A DNA stretch of 64,000 nt from Sphingomonas sp. Y38-1Y (lineage in GTDB: Bacteria; Pseudomonadota; Alphaproteobacteria; Sphingomonadales; Sphingomonadaceae), in NCBI RefSeq assembly GCF_032391395.1, contig NZ_CP135916.1, positions 3,193,001 through 3,257,000 on the forward strand. Reading direction: 5' to 3'. Below the pieces are notes generated by a model. The model worked only from the letters and a program-made list of their open reading frames with translations. It did not search any database and had not been told where the DNA came from. A program made the position numbers and the translations under genes. Position 1 is the first letter of the stretch. The number at the start of each line of letters is the position of its first letter. Positions 36,205 through 47,131 of the stretch are shown in pieces.

Positions 36205-37845
36205 TCAGGCGCCGATCGTCAGCACGTCGACGACGGGCTTCTTGCCCGTCCAGCGCGTGGCGACGCGGCGCGCGGCCAGGCGGATCGCCTCGCGCCGCTT
36301 GTCGGGATCGCGCTCGCCCTTCTTCACCGCCTCGACCACCGCATCCGCGACCTCGTCGAGGAACGGCTCACGCTCTTCCTCGACCGGCACGCCCTGGATG
36401 CGGATCTGCGGCTCGCCCAGCAGGCGGCCCTCGCGGTTGAACGCGACGGCAACCGACATCTGCCCGTAATTGGCCAAGCGCCGCCGCTCCGCCATCGTCG
36501 CGCCGTCGGCGGGCAGGATCACGTCGCCGTCGAGCGCGAGCCGGCCGACCGTCGCGAAGCCGATCCGCTCGGGCGCGCCGGGGGCGAGGCGGATGACGTC
36601 GCCATCCTTGTTCGAGATCGTCTGCGGGATGCCGTTCGCCAGCGCGAAGCGCGAATGCTCGGCCAGGTGGCGGACCTCGCCATGGACGGGCAGCAGGATC
36701 TGCGGCCGGATCCACTGGTACATCGCCTGGAGCTCGGGACGGCCCGGGTGGCCGGAGACGTGGACGAACGCCTGGCGATCGGTGACGAGGTCGACGCCCT
36801 GCTCCGCCAGCTGGTTCATGATCCGGCCGATCGCGACCTCGTTGCCAGGGATCTGCTTGGACGAGAAAATGACGCGGTCACCCTCCTGCAGGCGGATGGG
36901 ATGGTTCTTGTCGGCGATGCGGGCCAGCGCCGCGCGCGGCTCCCCCTGCCCGCCGGTCGCGACGATCAGCACGTTGCCGCGCGGCAGCTTCATCGCGGTT
37001 TCCCAATCGACCGTCTCCGGGAAATCCTTGAGATAGCCGGTCGCCTTGGCCACGCGGACGATGCGATCGAGCGAGCGTCCGGCCAGGCACAGCCGCCGCC
37101 CCGTGTCGCGCGCGCACTGCGCCAGCGTCTGAAGCCGCGCCGCGTTCGAGGCGAAGGTGGTGACGACGACGCGCCGCCCCGCCGCTTCCTCGATCGCGCG
37201 GTCGAGGCCTTCGCGCACCTGCGCTTCGGAGCCCGACGCCTCGTTGTTGAAAACGTTGGTCGAATCGCAGACGAGCGCGAGCACGCCCTTGTCGCCGATC
37301 GCGGTCAGCTCCTCGGCGGTCGACGGCGTGCCGATGCCGGAGGTCTCGTCGATCTTCCAGTCGCCGGTATGGAGCACGCGGCCATGCGGCGTCTCGATCA
37401 GGAGCGCGTTGCCCTCCGGGATCGAGTGCGCGAGTGGCACGAAGCGGACCTTGAACGGCTTCAGGTCGACGCTCCCGCCCACCTCGACGATCTTGAGCTT
37501 CACCTGGTCCGCGACGCCCTCTTCCTCGAGCTTGCCGCGGATCAGCCCCGCGGTGAACGGCGTCGCGTAGATCGGCACGCCGAGATCGGCGGCCAAATAA
37601 GGCAGCGCGCCGATATGATCCTCATGCCCATGGGTGATGACGATGCCGACCAGATCGCGCAGTCGATCCTCGATGAAGCTGAGGTCCGGCAGGATCACGT
37701 CGATGCCGGGATAGGCGGGATCGGCAAAGGTCACGCCGCAATCGACCATCAGCCATTTGCCGGCGGTGCCATAGAGATTGACGTTCATGCCGATCTCGCC
37801 CGATCCGCCGAGCGCGACGAAAAGCAGTTCGTTCTTGGGTGTCAC
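36205..37845 (-). CDS. rnj: Ribonuclease J
   Basis: 546-residue metallo-beta-lactamase/beta-CASP nuclease for mRNA decay and rRNA 5' processing, with both 5'-exonuclease and endonuclease activity in characterised members. Zinc ligands are in THGHEDHIGALPYL, with His in FVPLAHSIPEGNALLIETP and Asp in HTGDWKID. The beta-CASP region spans about 210-350, including ATGGQGEPRAALARI, and HVSGHPGRPELQAMYQWI is a family motif. The start is GTG at 37845, with AGGAACGAA just upstream. It sits between coaX and the DUF1467 gene. Confidence 0.96.
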   Translation of the reverse strand: MTPKNELLFVALGGSGEIGMNVNLYGTAGKWLMVDCGVTFADPAYPGIDVILPDLSFIEDRLRDLVGIVITHGHEDHIGALPYLAADLGVPIYATPFTAGLIRGKLEEEGVADQVKLKIVEVGGSVDLKPFKVRFVPLAHSIPEGNALLIETPHGRVLHTGDWKIDETSGIGTPSTAEELTAIGDKGVLALVCDSTNVFNNEASGSEAQVREGLDRAIEEAAGRRVVVTTFASNAARLQTLAQCARDTGRRLCLAGRSLDRIVRVAKATGYLKDFPETVDWETAMKLPRGNVLIVATGGQGEPRAALARIADKNHPIRLQEGDRVIFSSKQIPGNEVAIGRIMNQLAEQGVDLVTDRQAFVHVSGHPGRPELQAMYQWIRPQILLPVHGEVRHLAEHSRFALANGIPQTISNKDGDVIRLAPGAPERIGFATVGRLALDGDVILPADGATMAERRRLANYGQMSVAVAFNREGRLLGEPQIRIQGVPVEEEREPFLDEVADAVVEAVKKGERDPDKRREAIRLAARRVATRWTGKKPVVDVLTIGA

Positions 37846-37902
37846 TTCGTTCCTGACTTTAGGGGCCTGCGGCCGCTACAGGGCCGCAACGCGGGGTGGG
37901 CC

Positions 37903-38697
37903 TCACTGGCCCGTTTGATCTCGGATATGGCGACGCTGCCACAGGATCGCCAGCCCCTGAATGGTGAGGTCGGGCTCGATCGCGTCAAAGGCATCGGTAT
38001 GCCCGTCGAACAGCACGGCAAGCCCGCCGGTGGCGACGACGCGCGCCGGGCGACCGATCTCGGCGCGAAGCCGCGCGACCAGTCCCTCGATCATCGCGAC
38101 ATAGCCCCAGAAGATGCCGATCTGCATCTGGCTGACGGTGGTCCGGCCGACGACGCTGGGATCCTCCGGCGCCTCGATCGCGATGCGCGGCAGCTTGGCG
38201 GCGGCGGCGACGAGTGCGTCCAACGACAGGTTGATGCCGGGGGCGATGATCCCGCCCTTGTACGCACCCGAATAGTCGGCGACGTCGAACGTGGTCGCGG
38301 TGCCGAAGTCGATGATGACCAGGTCGCCATCATATTTCGCATGCGCGGCGATGACGTTGAGCGCGCGGTCGGCGCCGACATTGCCGGGCTCGTCTACATC
38401 GAGCGCGATGTCCCAGGGCAGATCACGGCCGGCGATGAAGGCGGGCGAACCGAAATATTTCTCGGCCAACACCTCCAGATTGTGGAGCGCGCGCGGGACG
38501 ACGGTGCCGATCACGACGACATCGACGTCATCGCGAGTAAACCCCTCCAGCGCGAGCAGCTGATTGAGCCACACGACATATTCGTCGGCGGTACGGCGCG
38601 GGTCGGTGGCGATGCGCCAGCGCGCGCGGATCGCGCGGTCCTCATCGACCAGCGCGAACACGACATTGGTATTGCCGGCATCGATCGCGAGCAGCAT
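37903..38697 (-). CDS. coaX: Type III pantothenate kinase
   Basis: 264 residues; first step of coenzyme A synthesis. The ASKHA-fold phosphate loops are [15 protein letters not shown] (residues 2-16) and [20 protein letters not shown]; the substrate motif GADRAL appears as [29 protein letters not shown] and [10 protein letters not shown] complete the pattern. It uses a monovalent cation rather than being inhibited by CoA. It lies 13 bases downstream of birA. Confidence 0.96.
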   Translation of the reverse strand: MLLAIDAGNTNVVFALVDEDRAIRARWRIATDPRRTADEYVVWLNQLLALEGFTRDDVDVVVIGTVVPRALHNLEVLAEKYFGSPAFIAGRDLPWDIALDVDEPGNVGADRALNVIAAHAKYDGDLVIIDFGTATTFDVADYSGAYKGGIIAPGINLSLDALVAAAAKLPRIAIEAPEDPSVVGRTTVSQMQIGIFWGYVAMIEGLVARLRAEIGRPARVVATGGLAVLFDGHTDAFDAIEPDLTIQGLAILWQRRHIRDQTGQ

Positions 38698-38710
38698 CAG
38701 CAGCGCCTTC

Positions 38711-39412
38711 TCAGATCAGGAACACGTCGCCCGCGTGGATGACATGCGCGCGCCCGTCCGCCAAGCGCAGGCGAAGCGCGCCATCGGCGGCAAGGCCGTC
38801 GAACAGGCCCTCGACCGGCTCGCCGCCCGGGGCGTGCAGGCGAAGCGCGGTGCCGACACCGTGCGCGCGGGTAAGCCAGGCCTCGCGGATCGCCGCAAGC
38901 CCCTCTCCCCGCCACCGCGCAAGCCAGCGGGCGAACGCGGCCATGAGGGTGTGGGCGAACTCGGACGGGCTCACCGCGGCACCCAGGGACGCGGTCGGCC
39001 GGTCGGGCAAGTCGGGCGCGCTCGCGAGATTGGCACCGATGCCGACGATCACCACCGCCTCGATCCGCTCGAGCAGGATGCCGGCGAGCTTGGCGCCGCC
39101 CAGCATCAGGTCGTTGGGCCATTTGAGCCGGAGCGTTGCGGCATCGCGCAGATACGCGCCCGCCGCCTCGTGCAGCGCCACGCCGGCGACCAGCGACAGG
39201 CTGGCGGGCGGCGGGTCGGTGGGGCGCAGCCGGACGAGCGTGCTGCCGTGAAAGTTGCCGGCGGGTGAGGTCCAGGCGCGGCCCTGACGCCCCCGGCCTG
39301 CGGTCTGGCGATCGGCGCGGAGCCAGACGCCTTCCTCCGCGCCCACCGCCGCCATCCGGGCGAGATCGGCGTTGGTCGATCCCGCCTCGGCAACCTCGAC
39401 GATGCGCGTCAG
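38711..39412 (-). CDS. birA: Biotin--[acetyl-CoA-carboxylase] ligase, probable CTG start
   Basis: About 233 residues, a ligase-only BirA with no DNA-binding domain. It activates biotin to biotinyl-AMP and attaches it to AccB. Motifs: [51 protein letters not shown] and the C-terminal SH3-like part [16 protein letters not shown]. The STNADLA motif lies close to the N terminus, so the start must be upstream of the first in-frame ATG. The only near-standard codon there is CTG (39412-39410), which overlaps the nuoN stop as CTGA. No ATG, GTG or TTG is available without running far into nuoN. Confidence 0.88.
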   Translation of the reverse strand: MTRIVEVAEAGSTNADLARMAAVGAEEGVWLRADRQTAGRGRQGRAWTSPAGNFHGSTLVRLRPTDPPPASLSLVAGVALHEAAGAYLRDAATLRLKWPNDLMLGGAKLAGILLERIEAVVIVGIGANLASAPDLPDRPTASLGAAVSPSEFAHTLMAAFARWLARWRGEGLAAIREAWLTRAHGVGTALRLHAPGGEPVEGLFDGLAADGALRLRLADGRAHVIHAGDVFLI

Positions 39413-40854
39413 AACAGCGCCCGTGCCGCCGTCAGGCTCGCGGCGCTGAGCGCGGGGATCAGCAGGTACCCGACCGGCGAGATGAACACCGCGCTGGCGG
39501 CGATCAGACCCTTCTCGACCATGCTTTCGCTCGGTGCGAATGCCGGCGCCGCCTCGTCGAAGTACATCGTCTTGACGATGCGGAGGTAATAATAGGCACC
39601 GATCACCGACGCGGCGATGCCGATCACGGCGAGCGGGAAGAGCCCCGCCTGGACCGCGGCATCGAACACCGCGAACTTGGCATAGAAGCCGAACAGCGGC
39701 GGAATGCCCGCCAGGCTGAACATGAACATCGCGAGCGCGAGCGCCAGGCCCGGCCGCGTGCGCGACATGCCCGACAGGCTGGCAATGTCCTCGACCGGCT
39801 GGCCGTCGGCGCCGCGCATCTGAAGCACGACGAGGAAGCTGCCCAGCGTCATCGCGACATAGATCGTCATGTAGACGAGCACTGCGGCGATCCCGCTCTC
39901 GGTCCCGGCCGCGAGGCCGATCAGCGCGAAGCCGATATTGTTGATCGAGGAGTAGGCGAGCAACCGCTTGATGTTCTGCTGATTGACCGCGGCGACCGCG
40001 CCCAGGATGATCGACGCGAGCGCGGCGAAGATGACGATCTGGCGCCAGTCGGCGGTCGCCGGCCCCATCGCCTCGATCGCGATCCGCAGGCTGAGCGAGA
40101 CGGCGGCGACCTTCTGCGCGCTGGCGAAGCTCAGCGTCACCGGCGTCGGCGCGCCTTCGTACACGTCGGGCGTCCACATGTGGAACGGCACCGCCGCGAT
40201 CTTGAAGGCGAGACCCGCGAACACGAACACCAGCCCGAACAGCAGACCCAGCGACCCCTCGCCCGCATAGGCGGCGGCGATGCCCGAATAGAGCGTCGTG
40301 CCCGAGAAACCGTAGACGAGGCTGATGCCGTAGAGGAGGATGCCGGAAGCGAGTGCGCCGAGAATGAAGTATTTCAGCCCCGCCTCTGCCGAGCGCTGGT
40401 CGCGGCGCATGAAGCTTGCCAGCACATACGCGGCAAGGCTCTGGAGCTCGAGCCCGACATAGAGGGTGAGGAGGTCGGCGGCCGACACCATCATGCCCAT
40501 GCCGACCGCCGCCAGCAGCATCAGCACCGGATATTCGGGGCGAAGATCGTCGCCCGAGGTGTCGGCGAAGAAGCGCGGGGCGATCAGGATGGCGACGCCG
40601 CTGGCAATATAGATCAGGACCTTGGCAAAGGCACCGAACGCATCGGCGCGCCACAGGCCGTCGAACGCCTCACCGCCGGACGAAGCGGGCCCGACGAGCG
40701 CGATCCCCGCGCCCACCAGCACCGCCACCGACGCGATCGAGATCGCGCGGGTCGAGGCGGGACCGCCCCAGGCGGCGGCGAGCATCAGGACGAGCGCGCC
40801 CAGCGTCAGCACCAGCTCGGGCAGGATGAACAGCATCTGCGTTGCGTACGACAT
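39409..40854 (-). CDS. nuoN: NADH-quinone oxidoreductase subunit N
   Basis: 481 residues, an antiporter-like membrane subunit of complex I and one of its proton channels; 14 hydrophobic segments. Conserved features include the broken-helix lysine region AGLAFKIAAVPFHMWTPDVYEGAP and KVAAVSLSLRIAIEA. The ATG at 40854 shares one base with the nuoM stop (TGATG). It is the last nuo gene; its stop overlaps birA's start. Confidence 0.96.
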   Translation of the reverse strand: MSYATQMLFILPELVLTLGALVLMLAAAWGGPASTRAISIASVAVLVGAGIALVGPASSGGEAFDGLWRADAFGAFAKVLIYIASGVAILIAPRFFADTSGDDLRPEYPVLMLLAAVGMGMMVSAADLLTLYVGLELQSLAAYVLASFMRRDQRSAEAGLKYFILGALASGILLYGISLVYGFSGTTLYSGIAAAYAGEGSLGLLFGLVFVFAGLAFKIAAVPFHMWTPDVYEGAPTPVTLSFASAQKVAAVSLSLRIAIEAMGPATADWRQIVIFAALASIILGAVAAVNQQNIKRLLAYSSINNIGFALIGLAAGTESGIAAVLVYMTIYVAMTLGSFLVVLQMRGADGQPVEDIASLSGMSRTRPGLALALAMFMFSLAGIPPLFGFYAKFAVFDAAVQAGLFPLAVIGIAASVIGAYYYLRIVKTMYFDEAAPAFAPSESMVEKGLIAASAVFISPVGYLLIPALSAASLTAARALF

Positions 40855-42461
40855 CAATGGCCTCCGCCATGCGCGGCGGCGGGCGCGGCTTCGCCGCCCT
40901 CGGCCGCTTCGCCGCCATGGCCCGTCACTTCTTCCACCCGGCGCTCATGCGCGGCGATCGCTGCGGGCGTGCCCTTGGTCGGCGCGGAGTCCGTCCCCGG
41001 ATTGCCGCGGTTCACCCGCTCCAAGAGCGTCGCCACGTCGGCGCGCATGGGGGCGAGGAAGCTCTCGGGATAGACGCCCATCCACAGCACGACGGCGGCG
41101 ACGGGCGCGAGCAGCGCGATCTCGCGGACGCTGAGGTCGGGCATCGCCCGGACCTCGTCCGACTTGATCTCGCCCCACACGACGCGGCGATAGAGATAGA
41201 GCATGTACGCCGCGCCCAGGATGATGCCCGTGGTGCACAGGAGCGCGATCCACGTTGACACCTGATAGGTGCCGGCGAGGCTCAAGAACTCGCCGACGAA
41301 ACCCGACGTGCCAGGCAGGCCGATCGAGGCCATGGTGAAGAGCAGGAACAGGATCGCATAGCGCGGCATGTTGTTGGCAAGGCCGCCATAGCGCGCGATC
41401 TCTCGCGTATGCAGCCGGTCGTAGATGACGCCGACGCACAGGAACAGCGCGCCCGAGACGAGGCCGTGCGAGAGCATGACGATCATCGCGCCCTCGATCC
41501 CCTGCTGGTTGAACGCGAACAGGCCGATCGTCACGATCGCCATGTGCGCGACCGAGGAATAGGCGATCAGCTTCTTCATGTCCGACTGCACGAGCGCGAC
41601 GAGGCTGGTGTAGATCACCGCCACCGCCGACAGCGCGAAGATCAGCCAGGTAAGCTGGCCCGACGCCTCTGGGAACATCGGCAGGCTGAAGCGCAGGAAG
41701 CCATAGCCGCCGAGCTTCAGCAGCACGCCCGCCAGGATGACCGAGCCCGCGGTCGGTGCCTGGACGTGCGCGTCGGGAAGCCAGGTGTGGACCGGCCACA
41801 TTGGCATCTTAACCGCGAACGAGGCGAAGAAGGCGAGCCACAGCCAGGTCTGGACCCCGGCCGGGAAGTCGTACGCCATCAGGTCGGGGATGTAGGAGGT
41901 GCCCGCCGTGACGCTCATGTAGAGCATCGCGATGAACATCAGCACCGAGCCGAGCAGCGTATAGAGGAAGAACTTGTACGACGCGTAGATGCGGTTCGCG
42001 CCGCCCCAGATGCCGATGATGAGGTACATCGGGATCAGGCCGGCTTCGAAGAACATGTAGAACAGGAACAGGTCCTGCGCCGCGAAGGTGCCGATCATCA
42101 GCACCTCGACCAGCAGGAACAGCGCCATGTATTCCGGCACGCGCTTCTCGATCGCTTCCCAGCTCGCGCCGATGCAGATCGGCATCAGGAAGACGCTGAG
42201 CATGATGAGCATCAGCGCGAAGCCGTCGATACCGAGCGCCCAGGCGAAGCGGCCGAACACCGGCGCATATTCGGTGAACTGCCACTGCGGCGCCGAGGCG
42301 CCCTGGTCGAAATTGGCCCAGAGCAGGCAGCCGAGCACGAAGTCGACCAATGTCGCGCCGAGCGCGATCAAGCGGGCGGTGCGCGCATCGACGAACAGGC
42401 ACGCCACCGCCGCGACGAGCGGCACGGCGAGCATGAGCGAGAGAATGGGGAAGCCGTCCAT
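40854..42461 (-). CDS. nuoM: NADH-quinone oxidoreductase subunit M
   Basis: 535 residues, antiporter-like subunit with 14 membrane helices. The key glutamate helix is FLLVEVLMIGTFAAQDLFLFYMFFEAGLIPMY (residues near 115-146; both Glu visible), and KMPMWPVHTWLPDAHVQAPTAGS is the lysine/broken helix. The C-terminal tail after helix 14 is long and rich in Gly/His/Ala/Glu (about 500-535, ending AAHGGGH). The ATG at 42461 is four bases after nuoL ends; an in-frame upstream codon at 42479 lies within nuoL and is unlikely. Confidence 0.97.
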   Translation of the reverse strand: MDGFPILSLMLAVPLVAAVACLFVDARTARLIALGATLVDFVLGCLLWANFDQGASAPQWQFTEYAPVFGRFAWALGIDGFALMLIMLSVFLMPICIGASWEAIEKRVPEYMALFLLVEVLMIGTFAAQDLFLFYMFFEAGLIPMYLIIGIWGGANRIYASYKFFLYTLLGSVLMFIAMLYMSVTAGTSYIPDLMAYDFPAGVQTWLWLAFFASFAVKMPMWPVHTWLPDAHVQAPTAGSVILAGVLLKLGGYGFLRFSLPMFPEASGQLTWLIFALSAVAVIYTSLVALVQSDMKKLIAYSSVAHMAIVTIGLFAFNQQGIEGAMIVMLSHGLVSGALFLCVGVIYDRLHTREIARYGGLANNMPRYAILFLLFTMASIGLPGTSGFVGEFLSLAGTYQVSTWIALLCTTGIILGAAYMLYLYRRVVWGEIKSDEVRAMPDLSVREIALLAPVAAVVLWMGVYPESFLAPMRADVATLLERVNRGNPGTDSAPTKGTPAAIAAHERRVEEVTGHGGEAAEGGEAAPAAAHGGGH

Positions 42462-42465
42462 GATC

Positions 42466-44520
42466 TCAGCGCCCCGCAATGGCCCAGGTGACCGCGGCGG
42501 TGAGCCCGATCAGCATGACGAAGGCATAGCTGTACACATATCCCGATTGGACGCGGCCCGCGACCCGGCTGCCCAGCGCCACCACCGCCGCCGACCCGTT
42601 GGGGCCGAAGCGGTCGATCGTGCCCTCGTCACCGGCCTTCCAGAACAGGCGGCCGAACGCGAAGGCGGGCTTGACGAAGAGGAGGTCGTAGAGCTCGTCG
42701 AAATACCATTTGTGGAGCAGGAACCGGTGCAGCACGCGGAACTGCTCCGCGAACCGCGCCGGGAAGCCCGGACGAATGAGGTAGGCGTAGATCGCCGTCA
42801 GCAGGCCCAGGATCATCACGATCGTCGCGGCGTACTTCACCAGCGTCGGCACCTCGTGCATCGCGTGCATCAGGTGCTGGTTGTAGAAGATCGCACCCTT
42901 CCAAAACCCGGCTTCCTCAAGGAAGGCATGGTGGAAGGCGAAGCCGGCGCCGACCGCGCCCAGCGTCAGGATCAAGAGCGGCGCGAGCATGACGAGCGGG
43001 CTCTCGTGCGGGTGATAGCCCGCGGTGCCGTCGTTCTCCGCATGGCCGTGCGCATCGTGCGCGTGCGCGGCATGAGCGGCAGGCGCGTGGCCCGCATCCT
43101 CGTCGGCCGGCGCGTCATGGTGATGGTCGCCATGCGCGGCGTGCTGGATATGCTCCGACCCCGACCAGCGCGGCTTGCCCCAGAAGGTCAGGAACATCAG
43201 CCGCCACGAATAGAAGCTCGTCAGCAGCGCGGCAAAGGTACCGACCCAGAACGCGCCCTGCCCGCTGCCCGAAGCCCATGCCGCCTCGAGGATCGCGTCC
43301 TTCGAGTGATAGCCCGCGAAGCCGACACCCGCAAAACCGACACCGGTGATCGCGAGCGTACCCGCCAGCATCGTCCAGAAGGTGATCGGGATGTGCCGGC
43401 GCAGGCCGCCATAGAAGCGCATGTCTTGCTCATGGTGCATCGCATGGATGACCGAGCCGGCGCCCAGGAACAGCAGCGCCTTGAAGAAGGCGTGGGTGAA
43501 CAGGTGGAACATCGCCGCGCCGTACGCGCCGACGCCGGCGGCAAAGAACATGTAGCCGAGCTGCGAGCAGGTCGAATAGGCGATGACGCGCTTGATGTCG
43601 GTCTGCACCGTGCCGATCGTCGCGGCGAAGATGCAGGTTGCGGCGCCGATGCCGGTGACGACGGTGAGCGCGGTCGGCGACACCTCGAACATCGGCGACA
43701 GGCGGCACACCATGAACACGCCCGCGGTGACCATCGTCGCGGCGTGGATCAGCGCCGACACCGGGGTCGGGCCTTCCATCGCGTCAGGCAACCAGGTGTG
43801 GAGGCCGAGCTGCGCCGACTTGCCCATCGCGCCGACGAACAGCAGCAGGCAGAGCACCGTCATCGTGTCGAAGCGATAGCCGAGGAAGCCGATCGTCGAA
43901 CCCGCGACCGACGGTGCCGCCTCCAGGATCGCCGGAATCGAGATCGTGCCGAACACGAGATAGGTGCCGAAGATGCCGAGCATGAAGCCCAGGTCGCCGA
44001 CGCGATTGACGACGAACGCCTTGATCGCGGCAGCCTGTGCCGAGGGCTTCTTGTACCAGAAGCCGATCAGCAGATAGCTCGCGAGGCCGACGCCCTCCCA
44101 ACCGAAGAACATCTGGATGAGGTTGTCGGCGGTCACCAGCATCAGCATCGCGAAGGTGAACAGCGACAGATAGGCGAAGAAGCGCGGCTGATCCGGGTCC
44201 TCCGCCATATAGCCCCAGCTATACAGGTGGACGAGCGCCGAGACGGTGGTGATGACCACCAGCATGATCGCGGTCAGCGTGTCGACGCGCAGCGCCCAGT
44301 CGGCGCGCATGCCGCCGGACTGGAGCCACAGCATCACCGGTTCGACATGCGCCTCGGCCGTGCCGCCCAAGAACCCGAGGAAGATCGGCCACGACAGGAG
44401 GCACGCGATGAGGAGCGCGCCGGTCGTCACCGACTTGGCGGCGACATTGCCGATGGCGCGGTTGCCGAGCCCAGCGACGATCGCCGCGAGCAGCGGCAGG
44501 AAGACGATTGCCTGGATCAC
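42466..44520 (-). CDS. nuoL: NADH-quinone oxidoreductase subunit L with His-rich loop
   Basis: 684 residues, the distal proton-pumping subunit with the long lateral helix at its C-terminal end. Motifs: [50 protein letters not shown] and [13 protein letters not shown]. Between [12 protein letters not shown] and [12 protein letters not shown] lies an extended loop (about residues 455-507) with 14 histidines in ~51 residues plus several Asp. E. coli NuoL has only a short loop at this point. The start is GTG at 44520. nuoK ends six bases upstream. Confidence 0.97.
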   Translation of the reverse strand: MIQAIVFLPLLAAIVAGLGNRAIGNVAAKSVTTGALLIACLLSWPIFLGFLGGTAEAHVEPVMLWLQSGGMRADWALRVDTLTAIMLVVITTVSALVHLYSWGYMAEDPDQPRFFAYLSLFTFAMLMLVTADNLIQMFFGWEGVGLASYLLIGFWYKKPSAQAAAIKAFVVNRVGDLGFMLGIFGTYLVFGTISIPAILEAAPSVAGSTIGFLGYRFDTMTVLCLLLFVGAMGKSAQLGLHTWLPDAMEGPTPVSALIHAATMVTAGVFMVCRLSPMFEVSPTALTVVTGIGAATCIFAATIGTVQTDIKRVIAYSTCSQLGYMFFAAGVGAYGAAMFHLFTHAFFKALLFLGAGSVIHAMHHEQDMRFYGGLRRHIPITFWTMLAGTLAITGVGFAGVGFAGYHSKDAILEAAWASGSGQGAFWVGTFAALLTSFYSWRLMFLTFWGKPRWSGSEHIQHAAHGDHHHDAPADEDAGHAPAAHAAHAHDAHGHAENDGTAGYHPHESPLVMLAPLLILTLGAVGAGFAFHHAFLEEAGFWKGAIFYNQHLMHAMHEVPTLVKYAATIVMILGLLTAIYAYLIRPGFPARFAEQFRVLHRFLLHKWYFDELYDLLFVKPAFAFGRLFWKAGDEGTIDRFGPNGSAAVVALGSRVAGRVQSGYVYSYAFVMLIGLTAAVTWAIAGR

Positions 44521-44526
44521 CAGATG

Positions 44527-44832
44527 TTACCCCTTCATCCGGTTGGCATCATCGACCGCAATGCTGCCGCGGCCACGAAAATAGATGACGATGATGGCAA
44601 GGCCGATCGCCGACTCGCCGGCCGCGACGGTCAGCACGAACATCGCGAACACCTGTCCCACCAGGTCGCCCAGGAAGGCGGAGAAGGCCACGAGGTTGAC
44701 GTTCACCGCGAGCAGGATGAGCTCGATCGACATCAGGATGACGATCAGGTTCTTGCGGTTGAGGAAGATCCCCATGACGCCGAGCGCGAACAGGACCGCG
44801 CCGACGGTGAGATAATGCTGAAGCCCGATCAC
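44527..44832 (-). CDS. nuoK: NADH-quinone oxidoreductase subunit K
   Basis: 101 residues, the standard length, with three membrane helices and the two conserved membrane glutamates (Glu in [19 protein letters not shown] and in [14 protein letters not shown]) needed for proton pumping. The GTG at 44832 overlaps the nuoJ stop as GTGA. Confidence 0.97.
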   Translation of the reverse strand: MIGLQHYLTVGAVLFALGVMGIFLNRKNLIVILMSIELILLAVNVNLVAFSAFLGDLVGQVFAMFVLTVAAGESAIGLAIIVIYFRGRGSIAVDDANRMKG

Positions 44833-45440
44833 AGCTCGACCCCCTGGCCCACCGGCTGATTGACCTTGCGGATCGCGTCCTTGGAACGGCGCGCGACCTG
44901 GCGGGCGATGTTCTGCTTGATAACGCCGGTGCGCTCCCGATGCGTCAGCACGATCGCGCCGATCATCGCGACGAGGAGGACGAGGCCCGCCCCTTCGAAC
45001 ACCAGCAGGTAGCGCGTGTAGAGGAGCCGCCCGACCGCCTCGATGTTGGGCACCGCCGCGTCGATCGGCGCGATGCGGGTCGAGAGCTCGATGCCGCCCG
45101 CGCTCCACGCGCCGACGCCGATCAGGATCTCCGACGCAAGCGCGACCGCGAGCACGATGCCGATCGGCAGGTACCGGACGAAGCCTGCGCGAAGCTCGGC
45201 GAAGTCGATGTCGAGCATCATGACGACGAACAGGAACAGCACCGCGACCGCGCCGACATAGACGATGACGAGCAGCATCGCGATGAACTCGGCACCGACG
45301 AGCACCATCAGGCCGGCGGCGTTGAAGAACGCCAGGATCAGCCACAGCACCGAATGGACGGGGTTGCGCGCGGTGATGACCATCGCCGCCGACAGGACGA
45401 CGACGGCCGCGAAGAGGTAGAAGGCGACGGCCTGGATCAA
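44829..45440 (-). CDS. nuoJ: NADH-quinone oxidoreductase subunit J, TTG start
   Basis: 203 residues with five hydrophobic segments; [19 protein letters not shown] and [23 protein letters not shown] (containing the pi-bulge helix 3) identify NuoJ. The family begins M-I-Q-A; here the codon is TTG at 45440, with GGGAG eight bases upstream. In-frame GTG (45449) abuts that ribosome site and is less likely. A 147-base gap with a palindrome separates it from nuoI, the only sizeable gap inside the nuo operon. Confidence 0.94.
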   Translation of the reverse strand: MIQAVAFYLFAAVVVLSAAMVITARNPVHSVLWLILAFFNAAGLMVLVGAEFIAMLLVIVYVGAVAVLFLFVVMMLDIDFAELRAGFVRYLPIGIVLAVALASEILIGVGAWSAGGIELSTRIAPIDAAVPNIEAVGRLLYTRYLLVFEGAGLVLLVAMIGAIVLTHRERTGVIKQNIARQVARRSKDAIRKVNQPVGQGVEL

Positions 45441-45521
45441 CGCGAGCACTCCCGCGCAGCAAACGTCACCCCAGCCGGAACTGGAGCGCTGCGATGATGA
45501 AGCGTGCCCTTGCGGCACGAG

Positions 45522-45541
45522 ATCCCAGCCTTCGCTGGGAT
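45522..45541. repeat. Short palindrome in the nuoI-nuoJ gap
   Basis: ATCCCAGCCTTCGCTGGGAT is a perfect hairpin followed by GACGG. It resembles half of the family C elements. The surrounding 45441-45587 contains no gene that I can support. Confidence 0.7.
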
Positions 45542-45587
45542 GACGGCGAGCGCGAATTGCATGGCTGACCCCTTATGCCCGCGCCGC

Positions 45588-46073
45588 TTAACGATACGGG
45601 GCGTCGGCGGCAAGGTTCGCGGCGATCGCGCGTTCCCAGCGGTCGCCGTTCGCGAGCAGCTTGTCCTTATGGTAGATCAGCTCCTCGCGCGTTTCGGTCG
45701 AGAACTCGAAGTTCGGCCCCTCGACCACGGCATCGACGGGGCACGCCTCCTGGCACAGCCCGCAATAGATGCACTTGGTCATGTCGATGTCGTAGCGCGT
45801 GGTGCGCCGCGACCCGTCCTCGCGCGGCTCCGCCTCGATCGTGATCGCCAGCGCCGGGCAAACCGCCTCGCACAGCTTGCACGCGATGCAGCGCTCTTCG
45901 CCATTGGGGTAGCGACGCAGCGCATGCTCGCCGCGGAAGCGGGGCGAGATCGGGTTCTTTTCGTACGGGTAGTTGATCGTCGCCTTGGGCTTGAAGAAAT
46001 ACTTCAGCGTCAGGAGGTGAGCCGAGACGAACTCGGCCAGCGCGAACGACCGGAGGGTCTGGGCGAAACTCAT
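45588..46073 (-). CDS. nuoI: NADH-quinone oxidoreductase subunit I
   Basis: 161 residues, the peripheral-arm subunit with clusters N6a and N6b. Two CxxCxxCxxxCP motifs are visible: [12 protein letters not shown] and [12 protein letters not shown]. The N-terminal amphipathic helix (residues 3-25) sits on the membrane arm. The ATG at 46073 overlaps nuoH's stop (ATGA). Confidence 0.98.
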   Translation of the reverse strand: MSFAQTLRSFALAEFVSAHLLTLKYFFKPKATINYPYEKNPISPRFRGEHALRRYPNGEERCIACKLCEAVCPALAITIEAEPREDGSRRTTRYDIDMTKCIYCGLCQEACPVDAVVEGPNFEFSTETREELIYHKDKLLANGDRWERAIAANLAADAPYR

Positions 46074-47131
46074 GCCGGAACTCCATATCGCGTCAGCATC
46101 AGGAAGCCCGACACGAGGAACACGAAGGTGAGGCTGAGCGGCAGGAACACCTTCCAGCCCAGCCGCATCAGCTGGTCATAGCGATAGCGCGGCACCGTCG
46201 CCTTTACCCAGCTGAACAGGAAGAAGAAGGCGAACGCCTTGACGAACAGCCAGATGATGCCGGGCACCAAGTACAGCGGTGCCCAGTCGAACGGCGGCAG
46301 ATAGCCACCCCAGAACAGCAGCGCATTCAGCATGCACATCAGGATGACGTTGGCATATTCGCCGAGCCAGTAGAGCGCGAACGCCATCGACGAATATTCG
46401 GTCTGATATCCGGCGACGAGCTCCGACTCCGCCTCGGTCAGGTCGAACGGCGCGCGTGCCGTTTCGGCGAGGGCCGAGATGAAGAACACCACCGACATCG
46501 GGAACAGCAGCGGATGGAAGCCGAAACCGTTGATCGGGAAGAAGGCCAAGCCCCAGACATTCTTCTGCGCCTCGACGATCGTCGTCAGGTTGAAGCTGCC
46601 GGCCCAGAGCACGACGGAGACGAGCACGAAGCCGATCGCGACTTCATAGCTCACCATCTGCGCCGCCGCGCGGATCGCAGAATAGAAGGGGTATTTGGAG
46701 TTCGACGCCCAGCCGGCGAGGATCACGCCGTAGACGCCCAGCGACGAGGCCGCGAGGACATAGAGCAGGCCGACGTTGATGTCGGCCAGCACCACGCCGA
46801 CGTCGAACGGCACCACCGCCCACACGATCAGCGCGACGGTGAAGGTGATGATCGGCGCGAGCAGGAACAGGCCCTTGTTCGCGCTGGTCGGGATGATCGT
46901 TTCCTGAAGGAAGACCTTCAGGCCGTCGGCGAACGACTGGAGCAGGCCGAACGGCCCGACGACGTTGGGGCCGCGGCGCAGCGCCATCGCCGCCCAGATC
47001 TTGCGGTCGGCATAGATGATCATCGCCACCGCCAGCATGACGGGCAGCGCGATCAAGAGGATGCCCGCGATCGTCGAGACGGTCCACGCCGCCTCGAACG
47101 GCATGCCCCAGGACTGGAAGAAGCTGGTCAC
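46070..47131 (-). CDS. nuoH: NADH-quinone oxidoreductase subunit H
   Basis: 353 residues, eight membrane helices; forms much of the quinone-binding chamber. Motifs: [41 protein letters not shown] and [21 protein letters not shown]. The GTG at 47131 overlaps the nuoG stop (GTGA). Confidence 0.98.
   Translation of the reverse strand: MTSFFQSWGMPFEAAWTVSTIAGILLIALPVMLAVAMIIYADRKIWAAMALRRGPNVVGPFGLLQSFADGLKVFLQETIIPTSANKGLFLLAPIITFTVALIVWAVVPFDVGVVLADINVGLLYVLAASSLGVYGVILAGWASNSKYPFYSAIRAAAQMVSYEVAIGFVLVSVVLWAGSFNLTTIVEAQKNVWGLAFFPINGFGFHPLLFPMSVVFFISALAETARAPFDLTEAESELVAGYQTEYSSMAFALYWLGEYANVILMCMLNALLFWGGYLPPFDWAPLYLVPGIIWLFVKAFAFFFLFSWVKATVPRYRYDQLMRLGWKVFLPLSLTFVFLVSGFLMLTRYGVPA

Noticed and set aside
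42088..44859. Very long plus-strand open frame opposite nuoM-nuoL
   Set aside because: Its sequence is dominated by Arg, His, Glu and Asp with no domain; it mirrors the hydrophobic codons of nuoL.
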